This document shows positions 42,983-52,498 of a stretch of 64,000 bases of DNA, one piece after another. The DNA lies in the NCBI RefSeq assembly GCF_016806125.1, contig NZ_CP047166.1, forward strand, positions 3,658,001 through 3,722,000. Reading direction: 5' to 3'. This stretch comes from Ponticoccus alexandrii (GTDB lineage: Bacteria > Pseudomonadota > Alphaproteobacteria > Rhodobacterales > Rhodobacteraceae). Below the pieces are notes generated by a model. It ran no database searches. It was not told where the DNA came from and saw only the letters and a list, made by a program, of their open reading frames with translations. A program made the position numbers and the translations under genes. Positions within the stretch are counted from its first letter, which is position 1, and the number at the start of each line of letters is the position of its first letter.

Positions 42983-44682
42983 CACGCCACGAGGTCCTCT
43001 GCGGTGATCGCCATGACCGCCTCGGATCCGGCACGGGCCTGCGCCAGAAGGCCGCTGTGCGCGGGCAGCAGGCGTTCGATGTAGAAGCGCGCCAGACGGG
43101 CGGCGCTGCCCTCGGGGTCGGCCATGGCCGCGCGCAGGTGGAAGTAGCCGCCCAGCACACGCGCGAAGCCGTGCAGGTAGGGCACGGCCCCGGCGAAGCG
43201 GTCCGCGACATCAGTCTTCACCAGCGCCTCGGTGGCCTCGCGGAGCGATTCCGCCGCCTCCCAGACCTTGGTGGCGAGGTCGGGCATCGGGCCGCGCGCG
43301 GTTTCGGCAAAGCCCTCGATCTCGTCCAGCAGGCGGTAGGCGGCCTCGCCGCCGTCCATCATCTTGCGGCCCACGAGGTCCATGGCCTGAATGCCGTTGG
43401 TGCCCTCGTAGATCGCCGTCACCCGCACGTCGCGCAGGAACTGCGCCGCGCCGGTTTCCTCAATGTAGCCCATGCCGCCGTGGACCTGCACACCCATATC
43501 CGCCACGGCGATGCCGGTGTCGGTGCCGAAGGCCTTGGTGATCGGGGTCAAGAGCGCCGCGCGGGCCTGCCACTCGGGGTCGCCGGTGGCGCGGCCCATG
43601 TCGATGGCCACCGCCTGGGACAACGCGATGGCGCGGGCGGCAAAGGTGTCGGCGCGCATGGTGGCCAGCATCCGGCGCACGTCGGCGTGGCCGATGATGG
43701 TGCCCTCGGGCGTCTTGCCCTGCCTGCGCTCCTGCGCGTAGGCCAGCGCCGCCTGTGTCGCGGCCTCTGCGATGGCCACGCCCTGCACGCCCACTCCGAG
43801 GCGGGCGTTGTTCATCATGGTGAACATGGCGCGCATGCCGTCGCCCTCCTTGCCCACCAGCCAGCCCTTGGCGCCGTCATACTGCATGACGCAGGTCGGA
43901 GAGCCGTGCAGCCCCAGCTTGTGTTCGAGGCTGACCACCTTGAGGTCATTCGCCACGCCGGGGTTGCCCTGATCGTCGGGGATGTTGCGCGGCACGAGGA
44001 AGAGCGAGATGCCCTTGGTCCCCGGCACCGCGTCGGGCAGCCGCGCCAGCACGAGGTGGCAGACGTTCTCGGTGAAGTCGTTGTCGCCCCATGTGATGTA
44101 GATCTTCTGCCCGGTGATGGCATAGGTGCCATCCTCCAGCGGCTCTGCCTTGGTGGACAGCGCGCCCACGTCGGACCCGGCCTGCGGCTCCGTCAGGTTC
44201 ATGGTGCCCTGCCATTCGCCGGTCACCAGCTTGGGCAGGTACAGTGCCTTCAATTCGTCGCTGGCGTGGTGCTCCAGCGCCTCGATCTGGCCCTGCGTCA
44301 TCAGCGGGTTCAGTTGCAGCGCGAGGCAGGCGGAGCCCATCATGTCGTTCACGCAGGTGGTCACGGCCATCGGCAGCCCCATGCCGCCGCTTTCCGGCGC
44401 GGCGGAGATCGCCACCCAGCCGCCCTCGGCAATCGCCTTGTAGCCCTCGGCAAAGCCCTTGGGCGTGCGCATGCGGCCGTTTTCCAGCCGCGCGGGGTCC
44501 AGATCGCCGTTGCGGTTCAGGGGCGCGAGGACCTCTTCGCACATCTTGCCAGCTTCGGTCAGGACGGCCTCGACCGTCTCCATTCCGGCTTCGGCGTAGA
44601 GATCGGTGCCCGAAACCTGCTCGTAACCCACCACATCGGTCAGAATTCGGCGGAAATCCTCCAAAGGCGCGCGATAAGGCAT
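42982..44682 (-). CDS. Long-form acyl-CoA dehydrogenase (DmdC-like)
   Basis: A 566-residue FAD enzyme. It has the acyl-CoA dehydrogenase core, with TEPQAGSDVGALSTKA and YITWGDNDFTENVCH near the flavin, and the catalytic glutamate in IYEGTNGIQAMDL. A C-terminal extension of about 130 residues is typical of the long DmdC/AidB-like group. In roseobacters this group includes DmdC, which oxidises methylmercaptopropionyl-CoA in DMSP demethylation, along with paralogues of other function. No other dmd gene is here, so the DmdC label is only a resemblance. Electrons would go to EtfAB. Confidence 0.88.
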   Translation of the reverse strand: MPYRAPLEDFRRILTDVVGYEQVSGTDLYAEAGMETVEAVLTEAGKMCEEVLAPLNRNGDLDPARLENGRMRTPKGFAEGYKAIAEGGWVAISAAPESGGMGLPMAVTTCVNDMMGSACLALQLNPLMTQGQIEALEHHASDELKALYLPKLVTGEWQGTMNLTEPQAGSDVGALSTKAEPLEDGTYAITGQKIYITWGDNDFTENVCHLVLARLPDAVPGTKGISLFLVPRNIPDDQGNPGVANDLKVVSLEHKLGLHGSPTCVMQYDGAKGWLVGKEGDGMRAMFTMMNNARLGVGVQGVAIAEAATQAALAYAQERRQGKTPEGTIIGHADVRRMLATMRADTFAARAIALSQAVAIDMGRATGDPEWQARAALLTPITKAFGTDTGIAVADMGVQVHGGMGYIEETGAAQFLRDVRVTAIYEGTNGIQAMDLVGRKMMDGGEAAYRLLDEIEGFAETARGPMPDLATKVWEAAESLREATEALVKTDVADRFAGAVPYLHGFARVLGGYFHLRAAMADPEGSAARLARFYIERLLPAHSGLLAQARAGSEAVMAITAEDLVA

Positions 44683-44791
44683 GGGGCCTCCATTGTTCTT
44701 GGCAATGCACTATGTCTCTTGTAGCAAACCTTTCCGGAAGGGTAAGCGCCTGCCGCAGCCCGTCCAAGGAAACGCCGCGTCACGAGGGGAC

Positions 44792-45739
44792 ATGGTCGAG
44801 ATCACCACCGAACACCTGAGCGCCAGCGCGCAGGACCTGTCGCGCGCCGCCGATCTGCTGGCACGCGGCGGGCTTGTCGCCTTTCCAACGGAAACCGTCT
44901 ACGGGCTGGGCGCCGATGCGGGCAACGACCGCGCGGTCGCCCGGATCTTCGAGGCCAAGAACCGGCCCAGCTTCAACCCGCTGATCGTGCATCTGGCTGA
45001 TCTGGCCGACATTAAGGCGCTGGTGAAATGGAACCACCTTGCCGACCGCGTGGCAGAGGCCTTCTGGCCCGGCCCGCTGACGCTGGTGCTGCCGCTGCGC
45101 GCCGGTGCGCCGGTGTCGAGGCTGGTGACGGCGGGGCTGGACACGCTGGCGGTGCGGATGCCCGCGGCACCCGTTGCGCAGGCCCTGCTGCGTGAGATCG
45201 GCGGGCCGGTGGCGGCGCCCTCGGCGAACCTGTCGGGACAGATCAGCCCGACGCGGGCCGGGCATGTGCTGGACGGGCTGACGGGCCGGATCGAGGCGGT
45301 GGTGGATGGCGGCCCCTGTTCGGTCGGGCTGGAATCGACGATCCTCGGACTGGCTGGGCCGCCAACGCTGCTGCGGCCCGGCGGCGTGCCGATGGACGAT
45401 CTGGCCGAGGTGCTGAACACCCGCGTCGCGACCCGGCGCGAGACCGACCACATCAGCGCGCCCGGCCAGACGCGTTCGCATTACGCGCCGCGCGCGCGGG
45501 TGCGGCTGAACGCGGTGGATTTCGAGGAGGGCGAGACGCGGCTGGGCTTCGGCGACACCGACTGTGACCTGAACCTGTCCGAAACCGAGGACCTGACAGA
45601 GGCGGCGGCGAACCTGTTCGAGTACCTGCATCGGCTGGACGCGCAGGGTGCGCGGGTGATCGCGGTGGCGCCGATCCCGCATCTGGGGCTGGGCGTGGCG
45701 ATCAACGACCGCCTGAGCCGGGCGGCGGCGGACCGCTAG
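44792..45739 (+). CDS. tsaC: L-threonylcarbamoyladenylate synthase (long Sua5 form)
   Basis: A 315-residue enzyme of t6A tRNA modification that makes threonylcarbamoyl-AMP from threonine, bicarbonate and ATP. The YrdC core has FPTETVYGLGADA and PLIVHLADL, and the APSANLSGQISPTRAGHV active-site stretch. The C-terminal Sua5 domain is present after SAPGQTRSHYAP, the conserved lid linker. I chose the ATG at 44792 (MVEITTEHLS); upstream starts extend only into non-conserved sequence. It diverges from the acyl-CoA dehydrogenase. Confidence 0.93.
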   Translation: MVEITTEHLSASAQDLSRAADLLARGGLVAFPTETVYGLGADAGNDRAVARIFEAKNRPSFNPLIVHLADLADIKALVKWNHLADRVAEAFWPGPLTLVLPLRAGAPVSRLVTAGLDTLAVRMPAAPVAQALLREIGGPVAAPSANLSGQISPTRAGHVLDGLTGRIEAVVDGGPCSVGLESTILGLAGPPTLLRPGGVPMDDLAEVLNTRVATRRETDHISAPGQTRSHYAPRARVRLNAVDFEEGETRLGFGDTDCDLNLSETEDLTEAAANLFEYLHRLDAQGARVIAVAPIPHLGLGVAINDRLSRAAADR

Positions 45740-45783
45740 GGCGCGCGGGACGCAGCCGTTGCGCCCGCCGAGAGGACAGGAAC

Positions 45784-45833
45784 GAGGGGCGCTGCCCCTC
45801 GCGCTCCCCGCGGGTATTTGACCCAAGAAGAAG
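45784..45833 (+). repeat. Dispersed element, copy 9 (type II with hairpin)
   Basis: A GAGGGGC/GCCCCTC hairpin (45784-45800) is followed by GCGGGTATTTG and ACCCAAGAAGAAG, 45 bp after tsaC and in its direction. It lies just before the convergent YqgE stop. Confidence 0.62.
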
Positions 45834-45866
45834 ATGGGCAGTCCTGTCCGGGGCACCTGCTGTCGG

Positions 45867-46439
45867 TCAGGCGCGGCCGCCCTCGGACGACAGCGCCACC
45901 GGCGCCACGCCGATGGACTGCAGCGCGGCGGTCCACTTGTCCATGTCGCCCTCGTCGAAGACCAGCCCGGTCGAGGCGTCGCAGACCAGCCAGCCGTTCT
46001 CGGCGATCTCGCGTTCCAGCTGGCCCGGGCCCCAGCCCGCGTAGCCCAGCAGCATCAGCCACTTTTCCGGCCCGTCGCCGCGGCCCAGATCCTCGAGCAC
46101 ATCCAGCGTCGCGGTCATATGGATGTCGTCGCGGACTTCCAGCGTCGTCACCACCGATTCGTAGTCCGGCGTGTGCAGCACGAAACCGCGCCCCATCTCG
46201 ACCGGACCGCCGAAATGCACCTGCCGTCCGGCAAGGTCGGCATCGACCGCGATATCCAGCTGCTCCAGCAGGGCCTTCATCTCGATGTCGGTATTGGGCT
46301 TGTTCACGATCAGCCCCATCGCGCCCTCGTCCGAGTGGTCGCAGAGAAACACCACGCTCTGCTCGAAACGCGGGTCTCCCATGCCCGGCATGGCGATCAG
46401 CATATGCCCGGTCAGATTGGTCGGCGCCGTTGTCTTCAT
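45867..46439 (-). CDS. YqgE/AlgH family protein (UPF0301)
   Basis: A 190-residue soluble protein of the UPF0301/AlgH family, whose biochemical role is not settled. The N-terminal LTGHMLIAMPGMGDPRFEQS, the LIVNKP and the GYAGWGPGQLEREIAENGWL stretches are the usual hallmarks. The ATG at 46439 gives the family length, while an in-frame ATG at 46475 would add 12 unconserved residues. It lies convergent to tsaC, with one dispersed repeat between them. Confidence 0.9.
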   Translation of the reverse strand: MKTTAPTNLTGHMLIAMPGMGDPRFEQSVVFLCDHSDEGAMGLIVNKPNTDIEMKALLEQLDIAVDADLAGRQVHFGGPVEMGRGFVLHTPDYESVVTTLEVRDDIHMTATLDVLEDLGRGDGPEKWLMLLGYAGWGPGQLEREIAENGWLVCDASTGLVFDEGDMDKWTAALQSIGVAPVALSSEGGRA

Positions 46440-46607
46440 GGCTGCGCTGCCCCGCGCCTCTTGCAGTCTTGTCATGCTTCAAACATGGCGACCCGCGCGC
46501 GGACTGACAAGGGTGGCCGTGTCCGTCATGCCACCGCCCTGCCCGGACACGGCAGCATCGCCAAAGCGTGACTTTTCATTTCAGTCCCGACTCGCCATCT
46601 GAAAGGG

Positions 46608-47417
46608 ATGACACGCCTTCTGACCCTTTTCGCAGTGCTGCTGGGCCTTGCGGCCATGACCGCCCCGGCGCGGGCCGAAAGTTATGACAACGTCGTGCAG
46701 GCCGAGCTGCGCCCCGGCTGGCGCCTGCCGAACGGCGATCACATGGCCGCCCTGCACCTGCGCCTTGCGCCCGGGTGGAAGACCTACTGGCGCAGCCCCG
46801 GAGACGCGGGCATTCCACCGGAATTCCAGTGGCGCGGCAGCCGCAACACGCGGGCCATCACGCCCCAGTGGCCGGCGCCGGTAGTTTTCTGGCAATCCGG
46901 CATGCGCTCGATCGGCTACAAGGGAGAGTTGGTGCTGCCTCTGCGCGTCTCGGTGAAGGACGCGCGCGGCGACGCGCGGCTGGGCGGCGTGGTCGATATC
47001 GGCATCTGCAAGGATGTCTGCATGCCGCACCGGGTCCGCGTGTCCGTCGATCTGCCCGCCAAGGCGACCCGGCCCGACCCGGTGATCGCCGCCGCCCTTG
47101 CCAACCTGCCCTTTTCCGGCCCCGAGGCCGGGGTGCGCGGCGTATCCTGCCGGGTTGCCCCGGCGAAGAAGGGTGTCGGGCTGGAGGTCGCCATCGACAT
47201 GCCGCGCGGCACGGGACGCGAGGAAACGGTGATTGAAGCACGGGACCCGGCGCTCTGGGTCGCCGACCCCGACACCGGCTGGAGCGGCGGGCGCCTTGTG
47301 GCCCGGACCACCGTGCGGCACGCCTCTGGCGGGGCCTTCGCGCTGGACCGCTCGGCGCTGCGCATCACGGTTCTGGGTGGCGCCATGCCGGTGGAGATCA
47401 AGGGCTGCGCGGGCTGA
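46608..47417 (+). CDS. Stand-alone periplasmic DsbD-alpha-like protein
   Basis: A 269-residue exported protein with a signal peptide (about 1-23) and a domain of the DsbD-alpha/immunoglobulin fold, seen in WKTYWRSPGDAGIPPEF and FWQSGMRSIGYKGELVLPL. It has one redox pair, Cys134 and Cys138, in GICKDVCMP. The electron-conducting membrane domain and the thioredoxin-like gamma domain of full DsbD are absent. It would need a separate reductant, such as a CcdA-type protein not in the window. A possible role is reduction of periplasmic disulfides or cytochrome c maturation. Confidence 0.82.
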   Translation: MTRLLTLFAVLLGLAAMTAPARAESYDNVVQAELRPGWRLPNGDHMAALHLRLAPGWKTYWRSPGDAGIPPEFQWRGSRNTRAITPQWPAPVVFWQSGMRSIGYKGELVLPLRVSVKDARGDARLGGVVDIGICKDVCMPHRVRVSVDLPAKATRPDPVIAAALANLPFSGPEAGVRGVSCRVAPAKKGVGLEVAIDMPRGTGREETVIEARDPALWVADPDTGWSGGRLVARTTVRHASGGAFALDRSALRITVLGGAMPVEIKGCAG

Positions 47418-47568
47418 TCACCCGGCGCTCGCGGCGCGGGCCGGGGCGCTGAGGGCCCGGCTTGCGGTCCGTCTCTGGCCGTTGTTGCGGAGGCTCCGCG
47501 CGGGACCCGCGTATCCGCCCCGCCTCTTTGTGCCGATCGCCGTGTCCCCGCGTGGGGACAATCCCGCC

Positions 47569-50500
47569 TCAGACCGCCTTCTGCCGCCGCTGGCGCCCCA
47601 AGGCCAAGGCCAGCGCCCCTGCCCCATAGAGCACCGCCACCAGCGCCGCGACCCCGCCCGCAAAAAGCAAGAGCGCCGCGTTCAGCGCCCCTGCCCCCGC
47701 CAGCGCGCCGCCCTGCAACACCTGCGGCAGCGTGCCGGTCACCGCCACATGACCCAGGGTGGCCGCCAGCCAGCCCAGCACCGCCAGCGCCGCAAGCCCC
47801 ATCAGCGCCCGCACGTGACCGACGCGAAAGCGCAGGCCCCGCCGGGCCGCCGCGCCGAAGCGCGCAAGGTCGTGCTGCACCGCGACCAGCGCGGGCACCA
47901 CCAGCAACACCAGCACCATGCCGAAGCCCAGCCCGTAGACCAGCGTGATCACCGTTGGCTTCAGGAACTGCGCATCAGCAGAGCGTTCATAGAGCAGCGG
48001 CGCCAGCCCCAGCACCGTGGTGGCGGTGGTCAGGAAGACCGGCCTCAGCCGGTCTGCCGCCCCGTCGATGATCGAGGGGATCAGCCCGCGGTCCCGGGCG
48101 TATTCATCGATCTGCGTCACCAGCACGATGGAATCGTTGATGATGATCCCGGTCATGCCCAGCAGGCCCACCACCGTGAACATGCTCATCGGCACGTCCC
48201 AGAGGTTATGGCCGTAGATAGTCCCCACCAATCCGAAGGGGATGATCGCCATGACCACGAAGGGCCGCGTCCAGCTGGCAAAGACCCAGGCCAGCACGAG
48301 GTAGACCCCCAGCAGCACCAGCGTCAGCCCCGTGCGCGCGTCGTTCAGGAAGCGGTCTTCCTGCTCCGACAGGCCCGACAGAAGGTAATCCACCTGACGG
48401 CGCGCGGCGATGGCGGGCAGGATTTCCTCCTGCAGCGCGGTCATGACCTCGGTCGCGCGGGCCGGATCGTCCTCGGAGATGTCGCCGGTGACAGAGATCA
48501 GCCGCACGCCGTTCTCGCGCCGCACGGTGGAAAAACCGGTGCGCTGCTGGACGCTGACGATATCGGCCAGCGGCACATAGGCGCCATCCGGCGTGCGCAT
48601 CAGCGTGGTTTCGAGGAAATCGGCCTTCAGTTCGTCCTCGGGCAGTTCGACGCGGATCTCGGCACTGCGGGGCCCGTCGGGGTAGGTCGCCGCTTCGATG
48701 CCGTTCAGCCGGTTGCGCAGCACGCGGCCCAGACCGTCGGTGTCGAAGCCAAGCGCCTGCCCCTGCGGCGTCAGTTCGAGGATCATCTCGTCCTTGTCGT
48801 AGGACAGGTTGTCCTCGACCGCCGAGACCTCGGGGAAGCGGGCCATGGCCTCTTTCAGGTCTTCCGAGGCGCGTTTCAGCACCTCTGCCGAGGCGCCGAA
48901 GAACTGCACGTCCAGCGCGTCGCCGCCCGGCCCGCCGCGCCAGCCCCGAAAGGAAATCGTTTCGGCCATGGGGTGCCGTTCAACCCTCTCCTGCAACTCC
49001 CCGACGAAGGCGAAAGAGGAATAGGGGCGCAGGTCCGCCTCGATCAGCTCTATCGAGATGCCGCCCAGTTGCCAGCTTTCCTTGGTGTCGGTCCCGGCCA
49101 GCCCGCGACCGGAGTTGCCGCCGATTTCCGCCATCACATAGATCAGCGGGCTGAGGCCGTAGCGCTCTTCATACTCGGCGGCCAGCTCGTCTGTCGCCTG
49201 CTGCAACAGCCGCATCTGGGCGACGGTATCGGCGCGCGTGGCGCCGGGGGCCATGGCGAAGTTGCCCGAGACCGAGGGCTGTTCCGGCGAGTTGAAGAAG
49301 CGCCATGGTACATCGCCCCGGATCAGCAGCGCCGCATTCGCCGCCAGCAGCACCACCGCCCCGGCCAGTACCGCGTAACGTCCGGCGATCACCAGCCGCA
49401 TGAAGGGGCGGAAGAGCGTCTCGCGCACCCAAACGAAACCCCGGTTCACCAGCCGCGAGGGCAGATCGTACCAATGTTCATGCGCCGAATGCCTGACCGC
49501 GTGCGCCATGTGGTTGGGCAGGATCAGGAAGCATTCGACGAGGCTGGCCAGTAGGACGACGATCACCGTGAAGGGGATATCGGCGATCATCTCGCCGAAG
49601 CGGCCAGAGATGGCGGTCAACCCGAAGAAGGCGATCACCGTGGTCAGCGTGGCCGAGAAGACCGGCAGCGCCATGCGCCGGGCCGCCGTTTCCGCCGCGT
49701 CGTAGCTGTCCAGTCCCCTGCGGGCGAGGTGGTCGGTGTGCTCGCCCACCACGATGGCGTCATCCACCACGATGCCCAGCGTGATGATCAGCGCAAAGAG
49801 CGAGATCATGTTGATGGTCAGGCCAAAGGCATACATCAGCGCAATCGCCGCCAGCATCGCGGTCGGGATGCCCGCCGCCACCCAGAAGGCGGTCCGCGTG
49901 TTCAGGAAGAGGAACAGCAGCACCACCACCAGCACAAGGCCAGAGGCCGCGTTGTCCACCAGCGTGTTCAGCCGCCCGGTGATCGCCTCGGCCCGCGTGC
50001 GGATCAGGTCGATGGTCACCCCCTCGGGCAGCGAGGCCTGATAGCGGCGCGCGACTTCCTCGACGGTGCGCTGGATGCCGATGGCATCACCCCGCGCCGA
50101 ACGGTCGACCCGGATCGAAATGGCCGGATTGTCGCCGACGAAATAGCTGCGGTCGCGGTCCACGCCCTCGACCCGGATATGCGCCACCTCGCCCACGGTC
50201 AACTTGGAGCCGTCCGGGTTCGAGCGCAGCACGATCCCCGCAATGTCGTCGGCAGAGCGTTTCTCGACCCCGGTGCGCACCCGCGCCCCGCCGCCGCCTA
50301 CGTCGCCCGCCGGATCGGCATCGACCTCGGCGGCGATGGCGTCGGAAATCTCGGCCAGCGTGACGTCGAAGCCCACAAGGTTCTGCGAGGGCACCTCGAC
50401 CACGGTGCGCGGCGCCGCAAGGCCCCGGATCGTCGTCTGCGTCACGCCTTCGGCAAACAGCTGCACGATCAGCTCGTCCGAGAAGCGGGCCAGCTGGTCC

Positions 50501-50967
50501 ACCCCCACCGGCCCGGTGATCACCAGATCGGTGACCCTGTCGCTCCAGCCGCCGCGGCTGACGCGCGGATCATCCGCCTCTTCGGGCAGGTTGGTCAGGG
50601 CGTCCACCGCCTGCTGCACGTCGTCCACGGCGCGGGCGATGTCCCAGCCGGGTTCGAACTCCAGCGCCACGCGGGCCGATCCCTCGCGCGAGGTGGCCTC
50701 TGACGCCTCGACGCCCTCGACCGCCAGAAGGGCCGGTTCCAGCACCTGCACGATGGCGCTGTCGACATCCTCGGCCCCGGCGCCGTCCCAGCTGACAGAG
50801 ACCTGCACCTCGTCCACCACCACGTCGGGAAAGAACTGCGCCCGCATGTTGGGGATCGCCATGGCGCCCGAGGTCAGAAGGATCACCAGCAGCAGGTTCG
50901 CCAGCGTCGGGTGGCGGGTGAAATAGCCGAAGACACCGCCGGCGGCCCGGTTCAGGGGGCGCACCAC
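47569..50967 (-). CDS. RND-family efflux transporter permease
   Basis: A 1132-residue inner-membrane pump of the AcrB/MexB superfamily. Two repeats of six helices and large periplasmic loops are clear, with the proton-relay Asp-Asp in GIVVDDAIVVGEHTD. After the twelfth helix (ending near residue 1035) an extra region of about 95 residues adds two or three hydrophobic segments, which is unusual. The start is GTG 50967, three bases after the adaptor stop. No outer-membrane TolC-type partner or regulator is adjacent, so a shared TolC probably completes the pump. The substrate is unknown. Confidence 0.92.
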   Translation of the reverse strand: MVRPLNRAAGGVFGYFTRHPTLANLLLVILLTSGAMAIPNMRAQFFPDVVVDEVQVSVSWDGAGAEDVDSAIVQVLEPALLAVEGVEASEATSREGSARVALEFEPGWDIARAVDDVQQAVDALTNLPEEADDPRVSRGGWSDRVTDLVITGPVGVDQLARFSDELIVQLFAEGVTQTTIRGLAAPRTVVEVPSQNLVGFDVTLAEISDAIAAEVDADPAGDVGGGGARVRTGVEKRSADDIAGIVLRSNPDGSKLTVGEVAHIRVEGVDRDRSYFVGDNPAISIRVDRSARGDAIGIQRTVEEVARRYQASLPEGVTIDLIRTRAEAITGRLNTLVDNAASGLVLVVVLLFLFLNTRTAFWVAAGIPTAMLAAIALMYAFGLTINMISLFALIITLGIVVDDAIVVGEHTDHLARRGLDSYDAAETAARRMALPVFSATLTTVIAFFGLTAISGRFGEMIADIPFTVIVVLLASLVECFLILPNHMAHAVRHSAHEHWYDLPSRLVNRGFVWVRETLFRPFMRLVIAGRYAVLAGAVVLLAANAALLIRGDVPWRFFNSPEQPSVSGNFAMAPGATRADTVAQMRLLQQATDELAAEYEERYGLSPLIYVMAEIGGNSGRGLAGTDTKESWQLGGISIELIEADLRPYSSFAFVGELQERVERHPMAETISFRGWRGGPGGDALDVQFFGASAEVLKRASEDLKEAMARFPEVSAVEDNLSYDKDEMILELTPQGQALGFDTDGLGRVLRNRLNGIEAATYPDGPRSAEIRVELPEDELKADFLETTLMRTPDGAYVPLADIVSVQQRTGFSTVRRENGVRLISVTGDISEDDPARATEVMTALQEEILPAIAARRQVDYLLSGLSEQEDRFLNDARTGLTLVLLGVYLVLAWVFASWTRPFVVMAIIPFGLVGTIYGHNLWDVPMSMFTVVGLLGMTGIIINDSIVLVTQIDEYARDRGLIPSIIDGAADRLRPVFLTTATTVLGLAPLLYERSADAQFLKPTVITLVYGLGFGMVLVLLVVPALVAVQHDLARFGAAARRGLRFRVGHVRALMGLAALAVLGWLAATLGHVAVTGTLPQVLQGGALAGAGALNAALLLFAGGVAALVAVLYGAGALALALGRQRRQKAV

Positions 50968-50970
50968 GGC

Positions 50971-52425
50971 CTAGCCCCCCATCCGCTGCTCGATGCGCGC
51001 CACCGTCTCGGCGGGCACCTCGGGCTGCGCCAGTTGCGCCAGCAGACGGCTGCGCGCCTCTTCGGGCATGCGGCTGTTGGCCTCGACGAAGGCCACCAGC
51101 CGGGCGCGCCGCTCTTCCGACAGCGCGACCATTGCGGGGGCCTCTGCCACGGCGGCGGCTTCGCCCACCGGCTCTACCCTGATGCCCGCGCCCAGCAGCG
51201 GCGTGCGCTCGGCCACCACCTGCCGCCCCTCCAGCGCGGCGGACCGCACCAGCACCGCGTCGCCCTGCCTGCGCACAAGCTGCACGGTCATCGCCTCCAG
51301 CCGCGCGCCCTCGCCCAGCACCAGCACCTGATTGGCGGCATTCAGCGCCGTGGCAGGCAGGCGGATCACCTCGCGCACCTCGGGCTCCTCGATGGCGACC
51401 GTGACGAAATCGCCGGGCTTGAAACCGCGCGGCGCGTCCAGCGTCGCGAACAGCAGCCGCCCGGTCTGCCCCTCGCCCACCGCCGCCCCATCGCGCGAGA
51501 CATGGCCCGTCGCCGCCAGATTGGTGCCGAAGACGTCCAGCGTCGCGGTCACCGGCATTTCCTGCACCCGGCCCGTATCGCTCAGAAGCCGCGCGTATTG
51601 CTGGGTGGACACGCGAAAGGCCACCTCCAACGCCTGCGGGTCGACCAGCTGCGCCAGCTGCTCGTTGGCCGAAACCAGCCGCCCCGCCACCACCGTCACA
51701 TCCGACAGCGTTCCGGCGAAGGCCGCGCGCACCTCGGTATCGTCCAGCGCGCGCTGCGCCTCGGCGACGGAGATCTCGCCGCGCCGCAGGGCCGTCGCGG
51801 CCTGATCGATCCGCGCCTCGGCGGTGGCCACCGCCTGCCGCCTTGTCAGCACCGACTGCCGCGCCGAGGACAGCGCCAGTTCCGCATCCTCCACCGTGGC
51901 CGCCGTGCCGACGCGCCGATCCAGCAGGCCCTGCGCCCGTTCCAGCGCCTGCGCCCGCAGGGCCACCTGCTCTTCGGCGGCGGTCAGCTCGTCGCGGGCC
52001 AGCACGATGGCGCGCTCGGCCTCGCGCTGCTCGGCCCGGGCGTCCAGCAGGTCGCTTTCGGCCCGATCCAGTGCCAGCTGCGCGCCAGCCGGATCGATTC
52101 GTGCCAGCAGCTGCCCCGCCACGACCTGCCCGCCCTCGACGAAATCCGGCGCAAGGTCCAGAAGCGCGCCAGAGGTCGCCGCCCGCAGTTCCAGCGTGCG
52201 GCGGCTTTGCACCTCGCCGAAGGCCTGCAGGATCGGGCGCAGCGTCTCGGGCCGCGCCTCTACGATATTGACGGTAAAGACCCGCTCGCGGGCGTTCGGC
52301 ATCCGCGGCTCCTGGGACATGGCGTGCTGCACCGCATCGCGCACCAGAACGCCCGCATAGACCAGAAGGCCCAGCGTCAGGGATAGCAGGAACAGCCCGG
52401 TCAGGCTCTTTCGCAGAAATCGCAT
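50971..52425 (-). CDS. RND periplasmic adaptor (membrane fusion protein)
   Basis: A 484-residue HlyD/AcrA-type adaptor. An N-terminal membrane segment (about 10-28) anchors it, then a barrel-sandwich half, a long helical hairpin rich in Ala, Glu and Arg (about 125-230), the second lipoyl half and beta-barrel parts (GTLSDVTVVAGRLVSANEQL). The C-terminus, from about residue 420, is a further Ala/Glu-rich helical tail. I chose ATG 52425, which has GGAGG six bases upstream; ATG 52431 lies directly on that site and is unlikely. It is the first gene of the pair. Confidence 0.9.
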   Translation of the reverse strand: MRFLRKSLTGLFLLSLTLGLLVYAGVLVRDAVQHAMSQEPRMPNARERVFTVNIVEARPETLRPILQAFGEVQSRRTLELRAATSGALLDLAPDFVEGGQVVAGQLLARIDPAGAQLALDRAESDLLDARAEQREAERAIVLARDELTAAEEQVALRAQALERAQGLLDRRVGTAATVEDAELALSSARQSVLTRRQAVATAEARIDQAATALRRGEISVAEAQRALDDTEVRAAFAGTLSDVTVVAGRLVSANEQLAQLVDPQALEVAFRVSTQQYARLLSDTGRVQEMPVTATLDVFGTNLAATGHVSRDGAAVGEGQTGRLLFATLDAPRGFKPGDFVTVAIEEPEVREVIRLPATALNAANQVLVLGEGARLEAMTVQLVRRQGDAVLVRSAALEGRQVVAERTPLLGAGIRVEPVGEAAAVAEAPAMVALSEERRARLVAFVEANSRMPEEARSRLLAQLAQPEVPAETVARIEQRMGG

Positions 52426-52498
52426 CGGCATCCTCCGCCCGGCCCCTGCCGGGAACCGGACACCTTCCATAACCTACGCGATGATACGCGCCTGCGGA

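Noticed and set aside
42982-44682. Firm assignment of the acyl-CoA dehydrogenase as DmdC in DMSP breakdown
   Set aside because: Long-form paralogues of different function are common in roseobacters, and no dmdA, dmdB or dmdD lies nearby.
47233-49554. A 773-residue plus-strand frame opposite the RND permease
   Set aside because: The composition is typical of antisense frames in high-GC DNA; the minus strand encodes a complete RND pump.
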